The notes: a model not told the origin generated them from the sequence alone. A DNA stretch of 64,000 nucleotides from Bacteroidota bacterium (GCA_003045895.1 PZPC01000018.1:1-64000), one strand, 5' to 3'. Shown: positions 27,154 through 37,374, counted from the stretch's first letter. Made by a program: numbers and translations.

Positions 27154-28047
27154 ATGCGTATTTTATTGGTTTTGTTGGGAATATCCATTGCTGCTTTTGC
27201 CTGTCAACCCCGCCCCGCGGTGGAAGCAGATTCGCCGGTAGCGGCCGCCGCCGATACGGCAGCCGTGGCAAATCAGCTAGCCGTAGCGGCTGGTGACAGC
27301 CTGCCCCTGACAGCAGCGACGGTAGCTTATGCGCAGAGCAGGTCGGCCGACTTTCCGGCCGGCGAGTGGGTCGAATTCACTCCCGCCGTGCTGGGGGATT
27401 TGTGCAGCAACAAATACGGCTGCCTACAGGACAAGCTCTATCCCCTGGGGTGGTCGGAGGATGGCCGGTTTGCCTACCTCATTGAGCGGGCCAATGAGGC
27501 CGTAACCAACTTTACGCTCCACTTAATAATCCAGAATACGAATACCGACCAGCTGGTGGTGGAGAAAATTTTCAAGGCCAGCGACCAGAAAGGCTATACC
27601 GAAGATAATGACCAGTGGACCGTCAGCAGCGTGTGGAAGGCCAACCGATCTGCCTACCAGCAACTGCTGGACGAGCACGGGATCCACCTGGGCAATGGCA
27701 CCCAGTTCTACCCCCTACCCTACCAGGTGGGCGAAACGACCTACCGTTTTAGCAGCGCCAACGAAAAGGTGATGAATGACTATTCGGGCAAGGAAGTCGT
27801 GAGCAAGCACCGACTGGTGGCGCAGGCCGCTGGGCAAGGGCAAGGACAACGGCAAAAAAACATCCTTACCCACACCTTCGGCAAGTACGACCTGGCCCTG
27901 GCGACCCGTGCCCTGGGCGTCTTTAAGAGCCCCTACGAAAACCGGGTAGCGGTAGTCGATGCCTGGGAAAAACGCGGCTACGAAGGACCACCCAACGTAC
28001 TGAAACTATTGGTGGTGGGGTGTATCCTGGAAGACGGGTTTAAGTAA
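27154..28047 (+). CDS. Putative lipoprotein of unknown function
   Basis: 297 residues from the ATG at 27154 (MRILLVLLGISIAAFAC); the frame is open 49 codons further upstream, but that part overlaps purC and lacks the signal sequence. Residues 1-16 are a hydrophobic signal and C17 is a likely lipidation site, although Phe at position -2 is atypical. An Ala-rich linker (about 20-60) precedes a globular domain with a CSNKYGC pair (two Cys, about residues 85-91), WSEDGRFAYLIERANEA and a Tyr/Asn-rich second half. I do not recognise the family. Its position next to purC and rimO gives no clear functional hint. Confidence 0.75.
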   Translation: MRILLVLLGISIAAFACQPRPAVEADSPVAAAADTAAVANQLAVAAGDSLPLTAATVAYAQSRSADFPAGEWVEFTPAVLGDLCSNKYGCLQDKLYPLGWSEDGRFAYLIERANEAVTNFTLHLIIQNTNTDQLVVEKIFKASDQKGYTEDNDQWTVSSVWKANRSAYQQLLDEHGIHLGNGTQFYPLPYQVGETTYRFSSANEKVMNDYSGKEVVSKHRLVAQAAGQGQGQRQKNILTHTFGKYDLALATRALGVFKSPYENRVAVVDAWEKRGYEGPPNVLKLLVVGCILEDGFK

Positions 28048-28063
28048 CGGAACCGGTAAACGG

Positions 28064-29377
28064 CTAAACCACCACTTCCCCGTACAAGTCGTAATCCGTG
28101 GCATCGGTGATGCGAACCTGCGCGAAATCGCCCAGGCGGACGTATTGGTCCTGGGCAGCGACGAGTACTTCGTTGTCGACCTCCGGGGAGTCCCACTCGG
28201 TTCGCCCGACAAAGTATTCGCCCTCTTTGCGGTCGAACAGGACGCGGCACACCTGCCCGATCTTGGCTTCGTTGTAGGCCAGAGAGATGCTCTGCTGCAC
28301 TTCCATCAGGCGGCTGGCGCGGGCGGCTTTCACCTCGGCTGGCACGTCGTCGGCGAGGTCGTAGGCGCGGGTATCTTCTTCGTGGCTGTACTGGAACACC
28401 CCGAGGCGGTCGAAGCGCATGTCGCGCACGAAATCGCAGAGTTGCTCGAATTCTTCCTCGGTCTCACCGGGGAAGCCAACCAGCATGGTGGTGCGGATGG
28501 CGATGCCGGGCACGCGCTCGCGGGCGTAGGCGATGAGTTCGCGGGTCTCGGCCTGGGTAATCTGGCGGCGCATGCGTTCCAGTACGGCGTCGTTGGCGTG
28601 TTGCAGGGGCATGTCCAGGTAGTTGCATACCTGGGGAAGTTCGGCCATGGCGTCGAAAATGTCACGGGGAAATTTGCTGGGGTACGCGTAGTGGAGGCGG
28701 ATCCATTCGATCCCTTCCACCGCCGCCAGGGCCCGCAGCAGGCGGGGCAGTTCGCGTTCCTTGTAGATATCGAGCCCGTAATAGGTCAGTTCCTGGGCGA
28801 TGAGCATGAGTTCCTTGACGCCCATGCGGGCCAGGTTCTGGGCTTCCTTCACCAGGGCTTCGATGGTTTTGCTCACGTGCTTGCCCCGCATCAGGGGGAT
28901 GGCACAGAAGGAGCAGGTGCGGTTGCACCCTTCGCTGATCTTGAGGTAGGCAAAATGCTGGGGCGTGGTGAGCACCCGCTCGCCGATGAGTTCGTGCTTG
29001 TAGTCGGCGTTCAGCTTGGCCAGCAGGCCGGGCAGTTCCAGGGTACCGAAGTAGGCATCCACTTCGGGAATTTCCTTCTCCAGGTCGTCCTTGTAGCGCT
29101 GGGACAAGCAACCCGTGACGTAGAGCTTGTCGATATCGCCAGCCGCCTTGATCTCGGCGTACTGCAGGATCGTGTTGACCGACTCTTCCTTCGCCAGGTC
29201 GATGAAGCCACAGGTATTGATGATCACGATATTGGCATCCTGCTCTTCACTATCGTGGACGACAGCAAAGTCGTTGGCCGTCAGTTGGGTGATGAGGTCT
29301 TCGGAATCTACGAGATTCTTCGAACAGCCGAGGGTGATTACATTGACCTTATCGCGCTTCAGTGTCTTGGTCTTCAT
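28064..29377 (-). CDS. rimO: Ribosomal protein S12 methylthiotransferase RimO
   Basis: About 437 residues from the ATG at 29377 (MKTKTLKRDKVNVITLGC); the frame opens at a TTG at 29422. This radical SAM enzyme adds a methylthio group to Asp89 of ribosomal protein S12. The N-terminal UPF0004 domain carries the auxiliary-cluster cysteines (TLGCSKNLVDSE, IINTCGFI, VTGCLSQRY). The radical SAM motif is CNRTCSFCAIP, and a C-terminal TRAM domain (VRLGDFAQVRITDATDYDLYG) closes the protein. LGCSKN and the S12-type spacing separate RimO from MiaB. Confidence 0.95.
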   Translation of the reverse strand: MKTKTLKRDKVNVITLGCSKNLVDSEDLITQLTANDFAVVHDSEEQDANIVIINTCGFIDLAKEESVNTILQYAEIKAAGDIDKLYVTGCLSQRYKDDLEKEIPEVDAYFGTLELPGLLAKLNADYKHELIGERVLTTPQHFAYLKISEGCNRTCSFCAIPLMRGKHVSKTIEALVKEAQNLARMGVKELMLIAQELTYYGLDIYKERELPRLLRALAAVEGIEWIRLHYAYPSKFPRDIFDAMAELPQVCNYLDMPLQHANDAVLERMRRQITQAETRELIAYARERVPGIAIRTTMLVGFPGETEEEFEQLCDFVRDMRFDRLGVFQYSHEEDTRAYDLADDVPAEVKAARASRLMEVQQSISLAYNEAKIGQVCRVLFDRKEGEYFVGRTEWDSPEVDNEVLVAAQDQYVRLGDFAQVRITDATDYDLYGEVVV

Positions 29378-29400
29378 GGTTTGCCTGGTATTTTGCGGCG

Positions 29401-29408
29401 CAAAGATA
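29401..29408 (-). promoter_or_regulatory. Possible -7 element for rimO
   Basis: On the minus strand the sequence reads TATCTTTG, a perfect TAnnTTTG, 24 bp before the rimO ATG and just after the stop of the upstream gene. No TTG is found at the expected 19-bp distance, so this is a half-supported promoter. Confidence 0.45.
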
Positions 29409-29429
29409 GGTATTTTGGCCAAATTACCC

Positions 29430-31310
29430 TTACTCCTGAACGAGTACTAATTTGCTGCCATCCAGCCGGGCTACCTCGAGCAGAAATTCGCGAAAGGCAG
29501 CGTATTCGGTGGGCGGGCAGGTCGCGTCGGACAGCTGAAATCGCCGGGCGATGGTTACTTTTTTGGGGGTGCTGCTGACGGTCAGGAGGTACTTGCCGTA
29601 GGGCGTTTCCAGGTCGGTGTCTGACGGGAGGCTTTCGGCCCGAAACCCGGCGGGGAGGATATACTCGAACGTCGCTTCCTGGCTGTAGCCATAGGGAATG
29701 ACTACTGGCAGGTGGCGTTCGGCTACGGGCTCCGGCACCTCGGTAAACGGGGAGACGAGGTTGATGGGCACAAAAAGGCGTTTCCCCGCACGGGTGGCGT
29801 AGCGCGCGGCGGCGGCCGTGAAGGTGAGGGTACTGGTGGGAGCCGCGGGGGCATTGTCGATGGCTACCGTCGCCAGTTGCAGGTTGGGAAGCTTGCCCTT
29901 TTGGCGCACCTTGTTTTCGATCTCTTGCGGGGTGTGGTAAAACGAATAGTCGCGCCACTCTTCAGACAAGATCCCGTGCAGTTCACCCTTGTAGTCGAGT
30001 GTGGCGCTGCCGTCGGGCGCAATGGTCAGGAGCACTGTTTCCAGGGCCTGATTTTCGGCTATCCCCAGCCGGGGGGTACGTGCCAGTTGGCCGCCTTCCG
30101 GTGTCACCAGCAGGACTCTGCGGTCGTTGCAGAATCGTCCGAGGTAACCGGCGGGGTTGTTCTTGCTGGTGCATTCCAACCACAGTTCTTCCTGGGGCAC
30201 GTAGAGGAGGGCGTGGTTGAAATCGGGGTCCACGAAGTCGTCTTCTACTTCGTATGGGTGGTCCGAACCCGCACTGAGGATGACGGGGTAGCTTTCGATC
30301 CCCTGGGCGTGGAGGATCGCCTTCAGGTAATTGCTCAGGGCTTTGCAATCGCCGTAGCCCCGTTCTTCCACGTAGTTGACGTCGTAGGGTTGCCAGCCGC
30401 CAATGCCGAGCTGGACACTCACGTAGCGCTTGTTTTCCTGGAGGAAGTGGTAGAGGCGGTCAATTTTTTCGCGGTCGCTTCCGGCGTCGGCAACGAGCTG
30501 ATTGAGCCGCTCTTGCAGGGCTGCGGGAACGGCATCGCGGCCGCGCCAAAGGCGGTAGAGAAAATCGCCGTAGGCCTGCCAACTCGCCATGCTGCCGGGA
30601 TAGTTGTCGATTTTGAACCGACGGGGGGTAATGCGCAGCAGCGGCAGTACCTGGTGCAGGGGCGGGTGCAGGGGTTCGTATTTGATGGCCGGCAGGTCCT
30701 TCACCGTCCAGGTGTAGGTTGTGGAGGTACCTGCGGTTTGGATGGTAGGCTCGAGGTCGATATTGTACGTCTGGTACTGGATGTCCATATTTTGGGGCAC
30801 CACTATGGTAAAGGTAGAAGTCTGGACAGCGGTGCTCCCACGGCTTTGAAAATACCAGTTGGGGAAGGCTGCAAAGGCAATACCTTTAAGTCGTTGGGTG
30901 TAGGTAAACTCCAGGATATAGGGATAGGTGGCGTGGTTGAGTTCCAGGTAGCGAACGCGGCTATCGTCGTACATGGTGCCTCCGCTGACGGCCGACGCAT
31001 CCCTGATCTCTGACTTGCGGACTTTGCGGATGGCGGTACCGGATAAGTCGTAGATGTCGGCGTCGAATTGTTCGATCTTGTTATCCGAGTCGTAACCGAT
31101 GCCGAAGCTGTTGGCTTGGCTTTTCTCGTGGAGGATGGTGATGCGGCGGCGTTCGAAATATCGGGCTTCCGTCTCGTTGAGAATTTCCAGGCGCCCTTCG
31201 GTTTCGGCAATTTCGTAGGCGTCGGCCAGGAAAGACTGGTCGGCAAGTTGCGCGGGCAGTACCAGCGGCAGCGCCAGAAAGCATCCTATCAATCCTAAAA
31301 TAGCACGCAT
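29430..31310 (-). CDS. DUF3857 and transglutaminase-like domain protein
   Basis: 626 residues. The signal peptide is about 1-20 (MRAILGLIGCFLALPLVLPAQ). The DUF3857 domain (about 40-220) includes YDLSGTAIRKVRKSEI and the aromatic strand FAAFPNWYFQSRG. A transglutaminase-like core follows with Cys322 in GYGDCKALSNYL, His366 in FNHALLYV and an acidic residue in LWLECTS, so a papain-like triad appears intact. The C-terminal third is a beta-rich DUF2569/3858-like region. Such proteins are envelope-located in Bacteroidota; the substrate is unknown. It follows the second DUF3857 gene by only 4 bp, so the two form an operon. Confidence 0.85.
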   Translation of the reverse strand: MRAILGLIGCFLALPLVLPAQLADQSFLADAYEIAETEGRLEILNETEARYFERRRITILHEKSQANSFGIGYDSDNKIEQFDADIYDLSGTAIRKVRKSEIRDASAVSGGTMYDDSRVRYLELNHATYPYILEFTYTQRLKGIAFAAFPNWYFQSRGSTAVQTSTFTIVVPQNMDIQYQTYNIDLEPTIQTAGTSTTYTWTVKDLPAIKYEPLHPPLHQVLPLLRITPRRFKIDNYPGSMASWQAYGDFLYRLWRGRDAVPAALQERLNQLVADAGSDREKIDRLYHFLQENKRYVSVQLGIGGWQPYDVNYVEERGYGDCKALSNYLKAILHAQGIESYPVILSAGSDHPYEVEDDFVDPDFNHALLYVPQEELWLECTSKNNPAGYLGRFCNDRRVLLVTPEGGQLARTPRLGIAENQALETVLLTIAPDGSATLDYKGELHGILSEEWRDYSFYHTPQEIENKVRQKGKLPNLQLATVAIDNAPAAPTSTLTFTAAAARYATRAGKRLFVPINLVSPFTEVPEPVAERHLPVVIPYGYSQEATFEYILPAGFRAESLPSDTDLETPYGKYLLTVSSTPKKVTIARRFQLSDATCPPTEYAAFREFLLEVARLDGSKLVLVQE

Positions 31311-31314
31311 AGGT

Positions 31315-33327
31315 TTAATTTATTTTTTTGAGGACAATTTGATCCTGCATCTTCTGGGCGGCGGTTTCGAAGAGGGTGCGCAGGGCTTCGTACTGCAGGG
31401 GTGTATACTTGGTAGCTTTCACTTTCAGCACCATGATGATGGTAATCTTACCCAGTTTTTCCTGGGCCAGGTAGCTGAAACTGGCGTCGCCATTGGGCAG
31501 GGTCATGCTTTTATTTTCCGGCAAGGCGTCGACTTGGTAGCCCGCGGGCAAGTCGTAGCGGTAGATGGATTTTTCTTCGAAGGGATAGGGAAAATCGATG
31601 GGATAGCTACGGGTTTCGCGCACGAAGGGGTTCTCGCGGAAGTTGGAGTAGACGAGCGGGGAAACGTAGAGAAAGTCTTCGTTGGCGAAGCCCGCATCGG
31701 GGATGTGGTACTGGCCGTTGACGATCAGGTCTTCGCGCACCGCTTTTTCGTGTTCGGCGGTCAGGTCGGTAAGTTCGCTACCGGCTGGCAGGCGCCCGCG
31801 CCAGATGTCCAGGAGCGATTTTTCCTCCAGGAGGGCACGGTCGTTACTGGCGCTGTAGGCGCGTAGGACACACTTGAGGGTACCCGTCAGGGAACCATCG
31901 GCAGCAATCTGGCCCTGGCAGGTGAGCAGGTCCTGAAAAACGGGTACGTCCAGCATAATCCAGCCCGGTGTATCCTCGTGGAGCAGATAGCCGACTCCGT
32001 TGAGGGCGCGCATGCGGATGGTTCCCGGCTTCAGGAGGGGCGAACTGAGGTCGACAAGTACGGGACGCCCGTCGATCTGCGCCAGGATGATGACGTAGTT
32101 GAATTGGTCCAGGAAGGGATATTCGGTGATCATGCTGCCGTGGTCGCGGGTGGACAGCAACACTGGGTTGGCGTCGATGCCGTAGTGTCGCAACAAGGCC
32201 AGCCCGGCGTACTGCACCTCGGGCAGATCGGCTTCGTGCTTGCTAAAAGCATCATCGAGCGACTGGTCGGTGTAGATGCCCACCCGACCGGACCATTTAA
32301 TCTGTTGGGTGACAAAGTCCTGGATTTGGTCCAACAATTCTTCCTGGGTACCGGTAGGGTCAATGACGCTTTCGCTGGCTACCAGCAAGTTTTTAAACGT
32401 GCGTCCTTTTTGGAAAGTAGCGCCCAGGTGGTCATCGTCCAGTAGCTTTTTGTTAGTTTCTTCCCAGCTTCCGTGCACCGAAGAAGAGGTGCCGTCGAGG
32501 CGAAAGAATTCGCTGGCCTGGAAGCGGATTTTGAGCTGGTAGTCGGCCACGGTGGTCAGATAAGGCTCCTCCACCACGGCCGCCCCATTTTGCATCCAAA
32601 ACTCGGTCCCATCGACCCGTATCGACATATCGCCCTGGGTGATTTGTTGCACGTTCCCTGGCAGCTGGGTGGTGGGCATGTACTCGGCTCCCCGCAGGAG
32701 GTAGCTGTAACTGATGGGCGCACTATTGGTAAAATGAAAGAAGGAGGAACGCACGGGGATCGCCCGGCGAAAGACCCACTCGTCGGGCGCGAGGACCCGT
32801 TCGCTGAAGTGCAGGTAGCGGTATTCCAGGGCGCTACCCACTGCTACATTGGAAAAACCGAAGGTAAGTTTGGTCCAGTATTCGTTGATTTTTTCGCGAA
32901 ACATCTCCTTTTCGGCCACCTCGGTGATGCTGCCATCGGGCGCGACGGTCTGGGCCTTGACCTGGCGCAATTGATCCGACCCATTATGGTGGTAGTAGTA
33001 GATTTCCACGTTGCCGTACTCATTGATCGCTGCTTCTTGCAGGATCTTGACCCGCTGGTGGTAGTTCAGTTCCCATTCAAAACCACCATCGGTGGCCCGA
33101 CTAACGTGCAGGTAGCCCTCTTCGCCAAGCACCACGGCCTGGGCGCTGCTGTCGGGAGCGTACACCTGAAGGGCCCGGTCGGCGTAGGGCACCTGGCCCC
33201 ATTCCAGGGGTTCGAAGGCCTGGCCCGACAGCGAGGTGGTAATACGACTGAAGAGTAACAGCAGTAAAATGAACCGTGTTTTAAAAAGGACGGCCGAATC
33301 GCCGTGGGTGGATAGTAGGGTGTACAT
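31315..33327 (-). CDS. DUF3857 domain protein with degenerate transglutaminase domain
   Basis: 670 residues. A hydrophobic segment at about 18-32 (FILLLLLFSRITTSLSGQ) is a signal peptide. DUF3857 occupies about 55-260 (QVKAQTVAPDGSITEVAEKEMF). In the transglutaminase-like region the expected GDCK is replaced by a Cys-free stretch (HEADLPEVQYAGLALLRHYG), and the expected N-H pair by FNYVIIL. So the catalytic Cys and His seen in the neighbour at 29430 are missing, and this paralogue is probably non-catalytic. It is the first gene of a two-gene operon and has a good promoter at 33350-33378. Confidence 0.83.
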   Translation of the reverse strand: MYTLLSTHGDSAVLFKTRFILLLLLFSRITTSLSGQAFEPLEWGQVPYADRALQVYAPDSSAQAVVLGEEGYLHVSRATDGGFEWELNYHQRVKILQEAAINEYGNVEIYYYHHNGSDQLRQVKAQTVAPDGSITEVAEKEMFREKINEYWTKLTFGFSNVAVGSALEYRYLHFSERVLAPDEWVFRRAIPVRSSFFHFTNSAPISYSYLLRGAEYMPTTQLPGNVQQITQGDMSIRVDGTEFWMQNGAAVVEEPYLTTVADYQLKIRFQASEFFRLDGTSSSVHGSWEETNKKLLDDDHLGATFQKGRTFKNLLVASESVIDPTGTQEELLDQIQDFVTQQIKWSGRVGIYTDQSLDDAFSKHEADLPEVQYAGLALLRHYGIDANPVLLSTRDHGSMITEYPFLDQFNYVIILAQIDGRPVLVDLSSPLLKPGTIRMRALNGVGYLLHEDTPGWIMLDVPVFQDLLTCQGQIAADGSLTGTLKCVLRAYSASNDRALLEEKSLLDIWRGRLPAGSELTDLTAEHEKAVREDLIVNGQYHIPDAGFANEDFLYVSPLVYSNFRENPFVRETRSYPIDFPYPFEEKSIYRYDLPAGYQVDALPENKSMTLPNGDASFSYLAQEKLGKITIIMVLKVKATKYTPLQYEALRTLFETAAQKMQDQIVLKKIN

Positions 33328-33349
33328 GAGCGCGTATTAGGTAATTGGA

Positions 33350-33378
33350 CAAAAATACTATAAACTTTTCCACCCCAA
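33350..33378 (-). promoter_or_regulatory. Bacteroidota sigma-A-type promoter for the DUF3857 operon
   Basis: On the minus strand TTG (33378-33376) precedes TATTTTTG (33357-33350) with an 18-bp spacer, close to the 19-bp ideal. The start codon at 33327 is 22 bp downstream, so the 5' leader is short. Confidence 0.6.
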
Positions 33379-33427
33379 CCCAACCCATACTGATATATTT
33401 ACCACCAACTAATCCTTTCTTCCTGCT

Positions 33428-34465
33428 ATGCAAGCTATCCTCTACCACCGCTTCCAGGCTCCGCTGACCCTGGAGCGCGTTCCCGATCCCAGCCCTACGC
33501 CGCAGGGCGTGGTGGTGGAAGTCAAAGCCACCGGGCTGTGCCGCAGCGACTGGCACGGCTGGATGGGCCACGATGCCGACATTACCCTGCCCCACGTGCC
33601 GGGCCACGAACTGGCGGGTGTGGTGGTAGCCGTGGGTAGTGGGGTGCAACAGTGGAAGATGGGAGACCGCGTAACGGTTCCCTTCGTGGGCGGCTGTGGC
33701 CACTGTGCGGAATGCCGGGCGGGCGACCAGCAGGTGTGCCCCAACCAATTCCAGCCGGGCTTCACGCACTGGGGTTCCTTTGCCGATTACGTCGCCATCG
33801 ATTATGCCGACACCAACCTGGTTCGCCTGCCCGCCGCTATCGACGACGTGACCGCCGCCAGCCTCGGCTGCCGCTTTGCCACCTCTTTCCGGGCCGTGGT
33901 GGATCAGGGGCGCGTGCGCGGCGGCGAGTGGGTGGCGGTGCACGGCTGTGGTGGCGTGGGGCTGTCGGCCATCATGATCGCCAAAGCCTGCGGAGCGCAG
34001 GTCATTGCCATCGACATCAAGGCGGAGGCCTTGGCGCTGGCCCGCCAGGTGGGTGCTGATTTCGTCGTCAATGCTGCCGCGACGCCGGTGGTCGAAGCGA
34101 TTCGGGAGCTTACCCAGGGCGGGGTGCACCTGTCGCTGGATGCGCTGGGCCACCCCACTACCCTCTTCCATTCTATTACGTGCCTGCGGCGCCGCGGACG
34201 CCACGTGCAGGTAGGCCTGCTGGCCCCGGAGCAAATTCCAGCCCCCTTCCCGGTGGATCGGGTCATCGCCTACGAACTGGAGATCCTGGGCAGCCACGGC
34301 ATGCAGGCCCACCGGTATCCCGCCATGCTGGAGATGATCCTCCAGGGGCGCCTGCAGCCCCAATTGCTGGTGAGCCGCACCATTGACCTGGCAGCTATTC
34401 TAACGGAATTACCCCGCATGGATGAATTTGGCCAGGCAGGGATGCTGGTGGTGAAGACACCTTAA
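33428..34465 (+). CDS. Zinc-dependent alcohol dehydrogenase family protein
   Basis: 345 residues, medium-chain dehydrogenase. The catalytic zinc site is formed by the Cys of [11 protein letters not shown] and by [15 protein letters not shown]. The structural zinc loop is complete as [15 protein letters not shown] (C-x2-C-x2-C-x7-C). The coenzyme domain has [14 protein letters not shown], and the acidic residue of IDIKAEALA suggests NAD(H) preference. It probably oxidises a primary or secondary alcohol; the substrate is unknown. Its stop codon overlaps the stop of the convergent radical SAM gene by 4 bp (34462-34465). Confidence 0.9.
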   Translation: MQAILYHRFQAPLTLERVPDPSPTPQGVVVEVKATGLCRSDWHGWMGHDADITLPHVPGHELAGVVVAVGSGVQQWKMGDRVTVPFVGGCGHCAECRAGDQQVCPNQFQPGFTHWGSFADYVAIDYADTNLVRLPAAIDDVTAASLGCRFATSFRAVVDQGRVRGGEWVAVHGCGGVGLSAIMIAKACGAQVIAIDIKAEALALARQVGADFVVNAAATPVVEAIRELTQGGVHLSLDALGHPTTLFHSITCLRRRGRHVQVGLLAPEQIPAPFPVDRVIAYELEILGSHGMQAHRYPAMLEMILQGRLQPQLLVSRTIDLAAILTELPRMDEFGQAGMLVVKTP

Positions 34466-35727
34466 AGGCTACTTGGTGCAAACCCCAAACAGGCCTGTTG
34501 CCCCAGCAAACGGATTATGTCCTCGGCCGGAAAGGCCAGTGCGCTGGCTACCTTGTGTGCACAAAACGGACAGCGGTGGGCATCGCCGTCGGTGTCGATG
34601 TAGAAGAAGCGGTCGCCAGACCCAAAACAGCCCACTTTCCGTTGGTGATACCCCAGGTAGTTGATAATGGGATAATCCTGGTAAGCCTTGGAGGTGTTGT
34701 ATGCCAAATACGCTTTTTCCAATAAAGCGATAGCGGTGGCGTCCAATTCCACCAGTTTACCGGCGTACCGGCCCGTGGCGCGGGGCTCTACGATCTGCAC
34801 AAAAGACACGCCTAAGGTCTTGGCCAGCTCCAGGTAAGCCGCCAGATTTTCGGGGGTCGTGAAAGCTTGGGTAGCGCAAAGCGACAGGGTGGTAACCAAG
34901 CCAGCTGCCTGAGCGTTTAGCACGGCCTGAATTGCCGCGTCGTAAGCGCCGGCAAAGCCCCGAAACTGGTCGTGCTGGCGGGCCTCATAATGGTCGAGGC
35001 TAACCATTGCGCCCGTTAAGCCCGCTGCTTTCAATCGCTGGGCTCGTTCCCGGTTCAATCCCAGGCCGGAGGTGATGATCCAAAAATCGGTACCCAGCCG
35101 GGCTGCTTTCAGTACCTCATAAAGGTCATTGACCCTCAGCATCGGTTCGCCACCGCTGAACATCATTTGGGTGGTGCCAAAATCCTGGTACTTATGGACG
35201 AGCTGGATGAGGTCGGCAACCGGGAGGTCTCCTTGCTGGTTGAGGTGATCCCATTCAAAACAATGTTCGCAATTCATGGGGCACTTCTTGGTGATCGCAA
35301 ACAGCAGGCTCCGCAACCCGGTGCGTGCTTGCCCGGGCAGCAGGCGACTGGCTTCGTGTTCGTGCATCTTGACGGATGCCACGGATGGAAACCCAGGGGC
35401 TGCCAACCGCCAGAAATATCGTCCATCTACTTTAGCCACTTTCGTGAGCAGGGGTTCGCCGAAAGTCGTCTCGTATTTCTCCCGGATCTGCCGGATCAGG
35501 TTGAAGGTGGTAACCAGGTTACCCGTTTTGCGGTACAATACGCCAAACAGCTGGCGGACCACCTTCAGCTTGAGCCACCTTTTCTCTCCTTGCCTCCTGA
35601 CAATGGTCGTGGGCTGTGGTGTAATATTTTCGCGCTGAAGTGCAGTTGACGCAGGTGTAATCATGGACTTCGTTTTTGGCGGTTTGTGGCGCCTGGTGAC
35701 AATGGGTAATTTAAGCAGATTGGTCAT
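34462..35727 (-). CDS. Radical SAM / SPASM-type protein
   Basis: 421 residues. The [4Fe-4S] motif is [10 protein letters not shown] (C149, C153, C156), followed by the GGEPMLR block near 193 that binds the SAM amino group. A C-terminal cysteine cluster ([17 protein letters not shown], then RCPFCAHK) resembles a SPASM auxiliary-cluster domain. Start uncertain: ATG 35727 or the internal ATG 35664 ([10 protein letters not shown]). SPASM enzymes often modify peptides or proteins, but no small precursor peptide is recognised next to it. It follows the lipoprotein gene by 18 bp and is probably co-transcribed with it. Confidence 0.85.
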   Translation of the reverse strand: MTNLLKLPIVTRRHKPPKTKSMITPASTALQRENITPQPTTIVRRQGEKRWLKLKVVRQLFGVLYRKTGNLVTTFNLIRQIREKYETTFGEPLLTKVAKVDGRYFWRLAAPGFPSVASVKMHEHEASRLLPGQARTGLRSLLFAITKKCPMNCEHCFEWDHLNQQGDLPVADLIQLVHKYQDFGTTQMMFSGGEPMLRVNDLYEVLKAARLGTDFWIITSGLGLNRERAQRLKAAGLTGAMVSLDHYEARQHDQFRGFAGAYDAAIQAVLNAQAAGLVTTLSLCATQAFTTPENLAAYLELAKTLGVSFVQIVEPRATGRYAGKLVELDATAIALLEKAYLAYNTSKAYQDYPIINYLGYHQRKVGCFGSGDRFFYIDTDGDAHRCPFCAHKVASALAFPAEDIIRLLGQQACLGFAPSSL

Positions 35728-35745
35728 GCCCGATTTGCCAGATAG

Positions 35746-37374
35746 CTATTGAACCTTAGCCAGACGTTCCTCTTGGTCGAGTACCCGCAAGTAGCTGGCC
35801 CGGGAAAAATCTGAAAAATAGCCAGGGGTTTTAAATTTATTCAATTCGGCAATTTTGGGTAAGCCCGAAAATTCGCGAATGAGTTCATAATAGCCACGGG
35901 TGTGCAGGAACACCGTTTGCACTTGCCCCGCAGGTACCGGGGGAACAGGAAAGACCAACTCCGTCACTTCACCCACCTGTTCCTGGGCCATGTATTGCTC
36001 GTCCGTTGCGGCCAGAGCGGTGGTCCAATCTTGCTGGCCCGTCCCAAAGGCCCGGAGGGGTTGCCAATGGGTAACTTCCAGGGCCTGGTTATCCGTAAAA
36101 TCCAGGGCAGCGTAATCCAATTCCCAAAACATAAATCCCGTTTCTATTTTAATGGCCACGGTTTCACCCGCGATACTGGACAAGTCCAGGGGAATGACCA
36201 ATTCCCGGTCGGCCAGGGGGCCCACCGTCATCACCTCATCAGCCAGCTGCCATTCGCCAGCTTGTTGGATGTAGATCGAGAGGGGGAAATCATTTTCGCG
36301 CACCTTTTGCAGGCGTTCAGCGCTGGGAATCCGGCTTTGCTTGTCCATGAAATGCGCGTAGGAAGTGCCAAATTTGCCAAGAAATTCACCGAACAAATAA
36401 TCAAACCAGAGGGTATTTTTCCCCTTCAGCACCAGTTTGCCGCTGGTGGCAGCGGCGGGTTTGTCAAACACCAGGTTGATCCCGTTTTTGGAATAGCCCT
36501 CGTCGTTGAAGAGAAAAACGGCCTTATCCTTCCCGGCCAGGGTGGGCAATAAGTCGTCGCCCTGGTAGGAATTGGCCCGAACCGGGAGTTGCGAATTTTT
36601 CAGGAGTTGCACCTCGCCGTATTTGTCCAAAAGGACGGTTTGCGTGGGCGCATGATTGACCACTACGAGTTCGGCCAGGTCGGTGTACTGCCGTTCCTTC
36701 AATTCATTGCTGATGCGCAATTGGTAAGTACCCCGCACGGGCTGAATAGCTGGTAGGGGCAGGTAATCATCCCGGGACAGGTTGGGGGCAATAGCCCCGC
36801 CAAAAGTTTCCCCGGCGAAGAGAAAGGCATCGCCCGTATTGACGTACACGTAAGGACAGGAACTTTTGGTTAAGGCCACAATAATTAAAAGAATGGCAAA
36901 AACACCCGTAATGATACCAAAAGTAGAAAACACATAGGAAGCGATGGTGGCCCCTGAATCCAGTTCAATGATCCGCAGTTCTTTAAGATCAGTTAAAGGG
37001 ATTGCTACGGGGCCCGTTTGCAACGCGGCAGCATCGTTTTTGAGGTAAATATGAACCTCCTGCAGGATGTCTTTTTCTTCTTTTTTAAACCGCCGTCGCC
37101 GGTCTGGGGTGTAGTATACGGTACGGGTAGTGTCTGCCAGGTTGCCCGACAGGCTGGTCGAGTCGGCGGTAATCTCGGTCAGCTGGTACAAGGTTTCTCC
37201 CTCGTGTACGATGAAGTACTTATGAATTTTCCCGATGTGGTTGATGCTTGGCGCAAAATCGCTGGCGACTTCCCGGTATTTAAAATAGCGACAACTGGTG
37301 GTCTGGAAGAGCAGTAAGGTGGAGAGGAAATAAACCAGGACTTTTCTCAGGGGGGAGGTGGGTGGTGTGCTCAT
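35746..37374 (-). CDS. Putative surface lipoprotein with internal membrane segment
   Basis: 542 residues from the ATG at 37374 (MSTPPTSPLRKV); the frame is open to 37443, but that part lacks sense as a leader. The signal ends in a lipobox FQTTSC. A second hydrophobic segment near 165-190 (FGIITGVFAILLIIVAL) is followed by KSSCPYVYV and GETFGGAIAPNLSRDDYLPLP, a block I associate with a Bacteroidota family of uncharacterised lipoproteins (from memory, not checked). The rest is beta-rich. It shares a 443-bp divergent upstream region with the sigma-54 operon starting at 37818. Confidence 0.75.
   Translation of the reverse strand: MSTPPTSPLRKVLVYFLSTLLLFQTTSCRYFKYREVASDFAPSINHIGKIHKYFIVHEGETLYQLTEITADSTSLSGNLADTTRTVYYTPDRRRRFKKEEKDILQEVHIYLKNDAAALQTGPVAIPLTDLKELRIIELDSGATIASYVFSTFGIITGVFAILLIIVALTKSSCPYVYVNTGDAFLFAGETFGGAIAPNLSRDDYLPLPAIQPVRGTYQLRISNELKERQYTDLAELVVVNHAPTQTVLLDKYGEVQLLKNSQLPVRANSYQGDDLLPTLAGKDKAVFLFNDEGYSKNGINLVFDKPAAATSGKLVLKGKNTLWFDYLFGEFLGKFGTSYAHFMDKQSRIPSAERLQKVRENDFPLSIYIQQAGEWQLADEVMTVGPLADRELVIPLDLSSIAGETVAIKIETGFMFWELDYAALDFTDNQALEVTHWQPLRAFGTGQQDWTTALAATDEQYMAQEQVGEVTELVFPVPPVPAGQVQTVFLHTRGYYELIREFSGLPKIAELNKFKTPGYFSDFSRASYLRVLDQEERLAKVQ

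Noticed and set aside
28145-29578. 477-codon plus frame opposite rimO
   Set aside because: Antisense shadow of a clearly conserved gene; protein rich in Val, Gly, His and Phe without family signs.
29712-31013. 433-codon plus frame opposite the DUF3857 gene
   Set aside because: Antisense shadow; the minus frame has signal peptide, domains and catalytic residues.
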